A DNA stretch of 64,000 nucleotides. It comes from Isochrysis galbana. Its lineage: Eukaryota; Haptophyta; Isochrysidales; Isochrysidaceae. Location of the stretch: NCBI GenBank assembly GCA_018136815.1, contig CM030937.1, forward strand, positions 1,033,053 through 1,097,052. Reading direction: 5' to 3'. A program made the translations under genes and the position numbers. The notes below the pieces were generated by a model. The model made no database searches and was not told where the DNA came from. It saw nothing but the letters and a program-made list of their open reading frames with translations. Positions 60,737 to 64,000 of the stretch are shown piece by piece (position 1 is the first letter of the stretch; the number at the start of each line of letters is the position of its first letter).

Positions 60737-61765
60737 ATGTCGGCTGCGCGATTGAGGCAGCTGCCCTCGGCGGGCCGCACTGCTCTCGCGTCTGCCCCGA
60801 GGCTCGGCCGGCGAGCGGGCTGCGCGAGCAACTCTCTCGCCTTCTCCACTACCTACTATGACTCGCAGTCTGGCCAGCACGTGCAGCGGCTTGACGGAGT
60901 TCGGCTGCATGAGCTCTCGCTCGGCTCAGCCGCCTCACCAAAGTCTCCCGCGGAGCTCACTGAGCCCGACGAGCAGGAAATCGGCGCACGAGTCGCAAGC
61001 TTTGAGATGCCGCTCTCTACGCTGCCCACTCGGGCAGGTGCGGGTGTGCCACTTGCATATGCACGACTGTCTGAGGAACAGCACACGACTGAGTCTGTTG
61101 AGCGCTGTCTGAAACTCGGTGTTGGGGCATCGCTAAGCCTCAAAGTGGGCGTTGGATTGGGTGCAGACGCTCCCATAACCAAGGTAATTCGTTTCGCAGA
61201 GCAAGCCGCAGAAGTCAGCCGAACACCAGCCAGTCTTCCTATACGCGTCTGCTTGCTCGATGCCCTTTCGCATGAGTCTCCTGGCAGAGTAGAGCTCGTG
61301 TGCGCCAAGCTAGCAGACGCAGGAGTGAGCGTCCTGACTCTAAGCAGTGAAGACGAACACACGGATTGCGAGGCGTTAGACGACCTCATAGAAGCACTTC
61401 TTCTGGCAGATGTGGAGGGTACGCCGATGCAAGATCGGGTACGCCCTTCTCTTCAGCAACTGCCACACAAGAATTGGCAGGGCTCACTACCCTAGACCTT
61501 GGGAAGAAGGGGCTGAGTGTGGCCACTGCTTAAGCTGCGCATCTACATTTCTAATGACTACTTTCCGCCCTTCCCTGTCCGCCCATCCCAGATCGGATTC
61601 CGCTCTCCCGTAGGAGGTGAGACCGGAGAGCGCCTCTGTGCTCACGCTATGTCTTTGGGCGTTCGCAACTTTGATACAAGCCTTGCCGTAGCTGAGCGAG
61701 CGCCACCTCATCCGGCCAAACTTGCCAAGCTTGCCAAAGACCTTAAGCTCGATCTGCAATGCTGA
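60737..61765 (+). CDS. Mitochondrial TIM-barrel protein, divergent HMG-CoA-lyase-like
   Basis: Two exons, 60737-61438 and 61592-61765, give 291 residues with a phase-0 intron (GTACGC...CCCAG). Residues 1-38 are Arg/Ala/Ser-rich without acids (MSAARLRQLPSAGRTALASA), as in a mitochondrial presequence. The order ARLSEEQHTTESVERCLKLG, PIRVCLLDALSHESPGRVEL, LADAGVSVLTLSSEDEHTD and GERLCAHAMSLGVRNFDTSL follows the second half of HMGL-type barrels (the metal-site strands and ALA..MGV..FDSS). However, the metal-binding His pair (HxH) and the catalytic Cys loop of HMG-CoA lyase are not visible. It may be a non-catalytic relative or another aldolase-like barrel. Confidence 0.5.
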
Positions 61766-62504
61766 AATCAGATAGGCAATGGCATAGCTGAGCTTTCGAC
61801 GGGCAGCGCTGAGCAGCCATACGCTTTGCTAGCCTCACCGTGATGGTGGATATGCATCACCTTCTCCTTGACATGCTCCATTGAAGCGAGACTTCACTGC
61901 GAATTTGGCATAAGCTCACACCGAAGCCTATTCGAGTGTGGTGTGAATGGACCAGCAGCATCACATGATGTTGTCCATCAACCATCAATGTGCATGTTGT
62001 CCACTAGGATCCACTTGTTTCCTGATCCTTGTGTGCACTAGCTCTAGAGCTAGAGCGTGAGGAAACAACAAAAAGAGAGACTTGGTAGATGTCGGGGAGC
62101 TTCAGGGGCTGGTTGCCGATCAACTCTTCCAGCAAACACTGAGCGATGCTCATCGGTCATTGGTCATCGGGCCTGATGACTAATGACAAATGATGCGGCA
62201 GAGCGCGCCCGGCATTGATTCGAAGTTGGGCTCTCCGGGCGGGCCCTTCTCAGCGGCATCATTGTTCAATCAATGGGCCCGTAGATGGTAGATGGCTGAT
62301 GTCGACGAGGTTTCAGCGCGCGGCTTGCCCGATTGGCGTGGCTCTCCGTCCGGACGGCCCCTGTGTATTTGGTGTGTCTGGTGGGGTCTTCCATCCAGAT
62401 GGATCGTCGAAAACGGGCACGCACCGCGCCCGGTCTCCATTTTTGAAGTTGAGATTTTTTGAGCCTTTTGCGACTTTAGACTTTAGCGTCTTTACTCATA
62501 TTTT
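61766..62504. other. No gene seen
   Basis: Mixed sequence downstream of the TIM-barrel gene; imperfect short inverted repeats around 62030-62060 (CTAGCTCTAGAGCTAGAG). Confidence 0.3.
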
Positions 62505-62686
62505 GAATACGTTTTGTTGTATGTGGGGGCCCAAGGAGGGGATCTGGGTCCCAAGCAGGAGTCACGGCTATGTGCTTGTGTGCTTGTTGGGTGTGCTGGG
62601 AACTTCCTACTGAAAAATCCTCAAATTTCCTCGACCTTGAGATGGTCGGCTTTTTTACCCGTGAAGAATTCTGTTTGACCGCCCTA
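62505..62686. repeat. Terminal fragment of a TAGGGCGGTCA-ended transposon
   Basis: Collinear with 116-307 and ending CTGTTTGACCGCCCTA. No second end nearby. Confidence 0.65.
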
Positions 62687-63441
<755 letters not shown>

Positions 63442-63501
63442 GACGAACTCTCTTTCCTCTCCTCTCCTCGCCCCCCTCCCCTCCCCCTCCCCACCCCCTC
63501 C

Positions 63502-64000
63502 ATGCGAGGCCTGCTCCTCACACTGCTGGCGTGTGCGGAGGCGCAGCCAGTGGAAGAAGTGGCAGGCAGCTCATGCGCCGCCGCTCAGCCCCTCGGGCTC
63601 GAGCTCTCCCCCTCTGGCTATTCCTATACCATCTCCTCCACTGAGGGGGGTGTGGGGCCTCCAGGGATGGACCATCCAGCCACCTGCCCTAATACCTACT
63701 TCTCAGGCGTGGGAGCAGTCTTCTGGCTCCGGCTGGAAGACGTCCGACCCGCTGAGCGCCTCACCGTGCTCACCTGCGGATTCGACACGGACCTCTCGCT
63801 CTGGAGAGGCAGCTGCGCTAACCTGACAATGGTCGGCTGCTCGGGAGACAGCGACACGCCCACGGCATGCCCAGTCTCGTACTACTCGTTCCTCGATGGG
63901 GTCGAGCTGGTGGATGGGGAGCAGTATTATATCGTCGTTGGTGGCTACCAGGGGGAGACAGGCTCGGCGAGCGTCAACGTCACGTACACAGAACTATCGC
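63502..64000 (+). CDS. Secreted or cell-surface protein (start only; runs off the window)
   Basis: The ATG at 63502 opens a frame with no stop to the window end (166 codons). MRGLLLTLLACAEA is a signal peptide. The mature part is rich in Gly, Ser, Thr and Cys and ends in a beta-sandwich-like segment: LTVLTCGFDTDLSLWRGSCA, then GEQYYIVVGGYQGETGSASV followed by NVTYT. This matches the general pattern of bacterial-type pre-peptidase C-terminal (PPC-like) or related jelly-roll domains, often repeated in extracellular proteins. Potential N-glycosylation sites (NLT, NVT) are present. The rest of the gene lies beyond the window, so the catalytic or binding part is unknown. Confidence 0.65.
   Translation, partial: MRGLLLTLLACAEAQPVEEVAGSSCAAAQPLGLELSPSGYSYTISSTEGGVGPPGMDHPATCPNTYFSGVGAVFWLRLEDVRPAERLTVLTCGFDTDLSLWRGSCANLTMVGCSGDSDTPTACPVSYYSFLDGVELVDGEQYYIVVGGYQGETGSASVNVTYTELS

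Overview
The window is nuclear DNA from a GC-rich unicellular eukaryote, most likely an alga with a red-lineage secondary plastid; a haptophyte is my best guess. The reasons: genes carry short GT-AG spliceosomal introns; a plastid-type IF-1 has a signal peptide ending in an Ala-Phe motif, as in bipartite plastid targeting; and multi-ShK-domain and SURNod19 proteins sit beside ordinary eukaryotic housekeeping genes (XPF, dymeclin, a V-ATPase assembly factor, phosphopantothenate-cysteine ligase, a full ABCC transporter). A 100-N assembly gap lies at 42901-43000.

Layout. 1-3352: a fragment of a DNA-transposon end, then a complete hAT transposon with a perfect 8-bp target duplication. 3641-4048: plastid IF-1. 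4049-8290: a nest of repeats. 8366-11641: a Vms1/ANKZF1-type ribosome-quality-control protein with unusual terminal domains. 11.6-14.9 kb: repeats. 14.9-17.4 kb: a secreted prolyl-hydroxylase/TPR gene divergent from a coiled-coil gene. 18.6-20.4 kb: a SURNod19-like gene. 21.4-27.5 kb: PPCS divergent from an ABCC transporter. 27.5-33.5 kb: repeats with one small hypothetical gene. 33.6-37.8 kb: dymeclin divergent from a Vma12/TMEM199-like gene. 40.4-41.5 kb: a six-ShK, KDEL-tailed protein. 42.8-45.6 kb: a nested insertion cluster. 45.9-47.1 kb: a Gfo/Idh/MocA oxidoreductase. 49.4-51.1 kb: an MFS transporter. 51.6-54.9 kb: repeats including a piggyBac-type MITE. 55.3-60.0 kb: XPF divergent from a divergent TIM-barrel (HMG-CoA-lyase-like) gene. 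63.5 kb to the end: the start of a secreted protein.

The genes do not form a pathway; they are independent housekeeping loci. Four head-to-head pairs share short intergenic regions that probably act as bidirectional promoters. I reconstructed exons by requiring GT-AG sites and an uninterrupted frame that fits the family. Of 19 introns inferred this way, 15 are phase 0.

The most unusual content is in two places. One is the Vms1 homologue, which appears to carry an N-terminal U-box-like domain and a C-terminal ubiquitin-like domain. The other is a family of roughly 0.7-0.95 kb modular elements: a conserved 5' module containing a GC hairpin, a variable middle that in one case holds an ORF, and a conserved 3' module. 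Four copies are flanked by 16-19 bp direct repeats, and for one of them an empty site is present elsewhere in the window.
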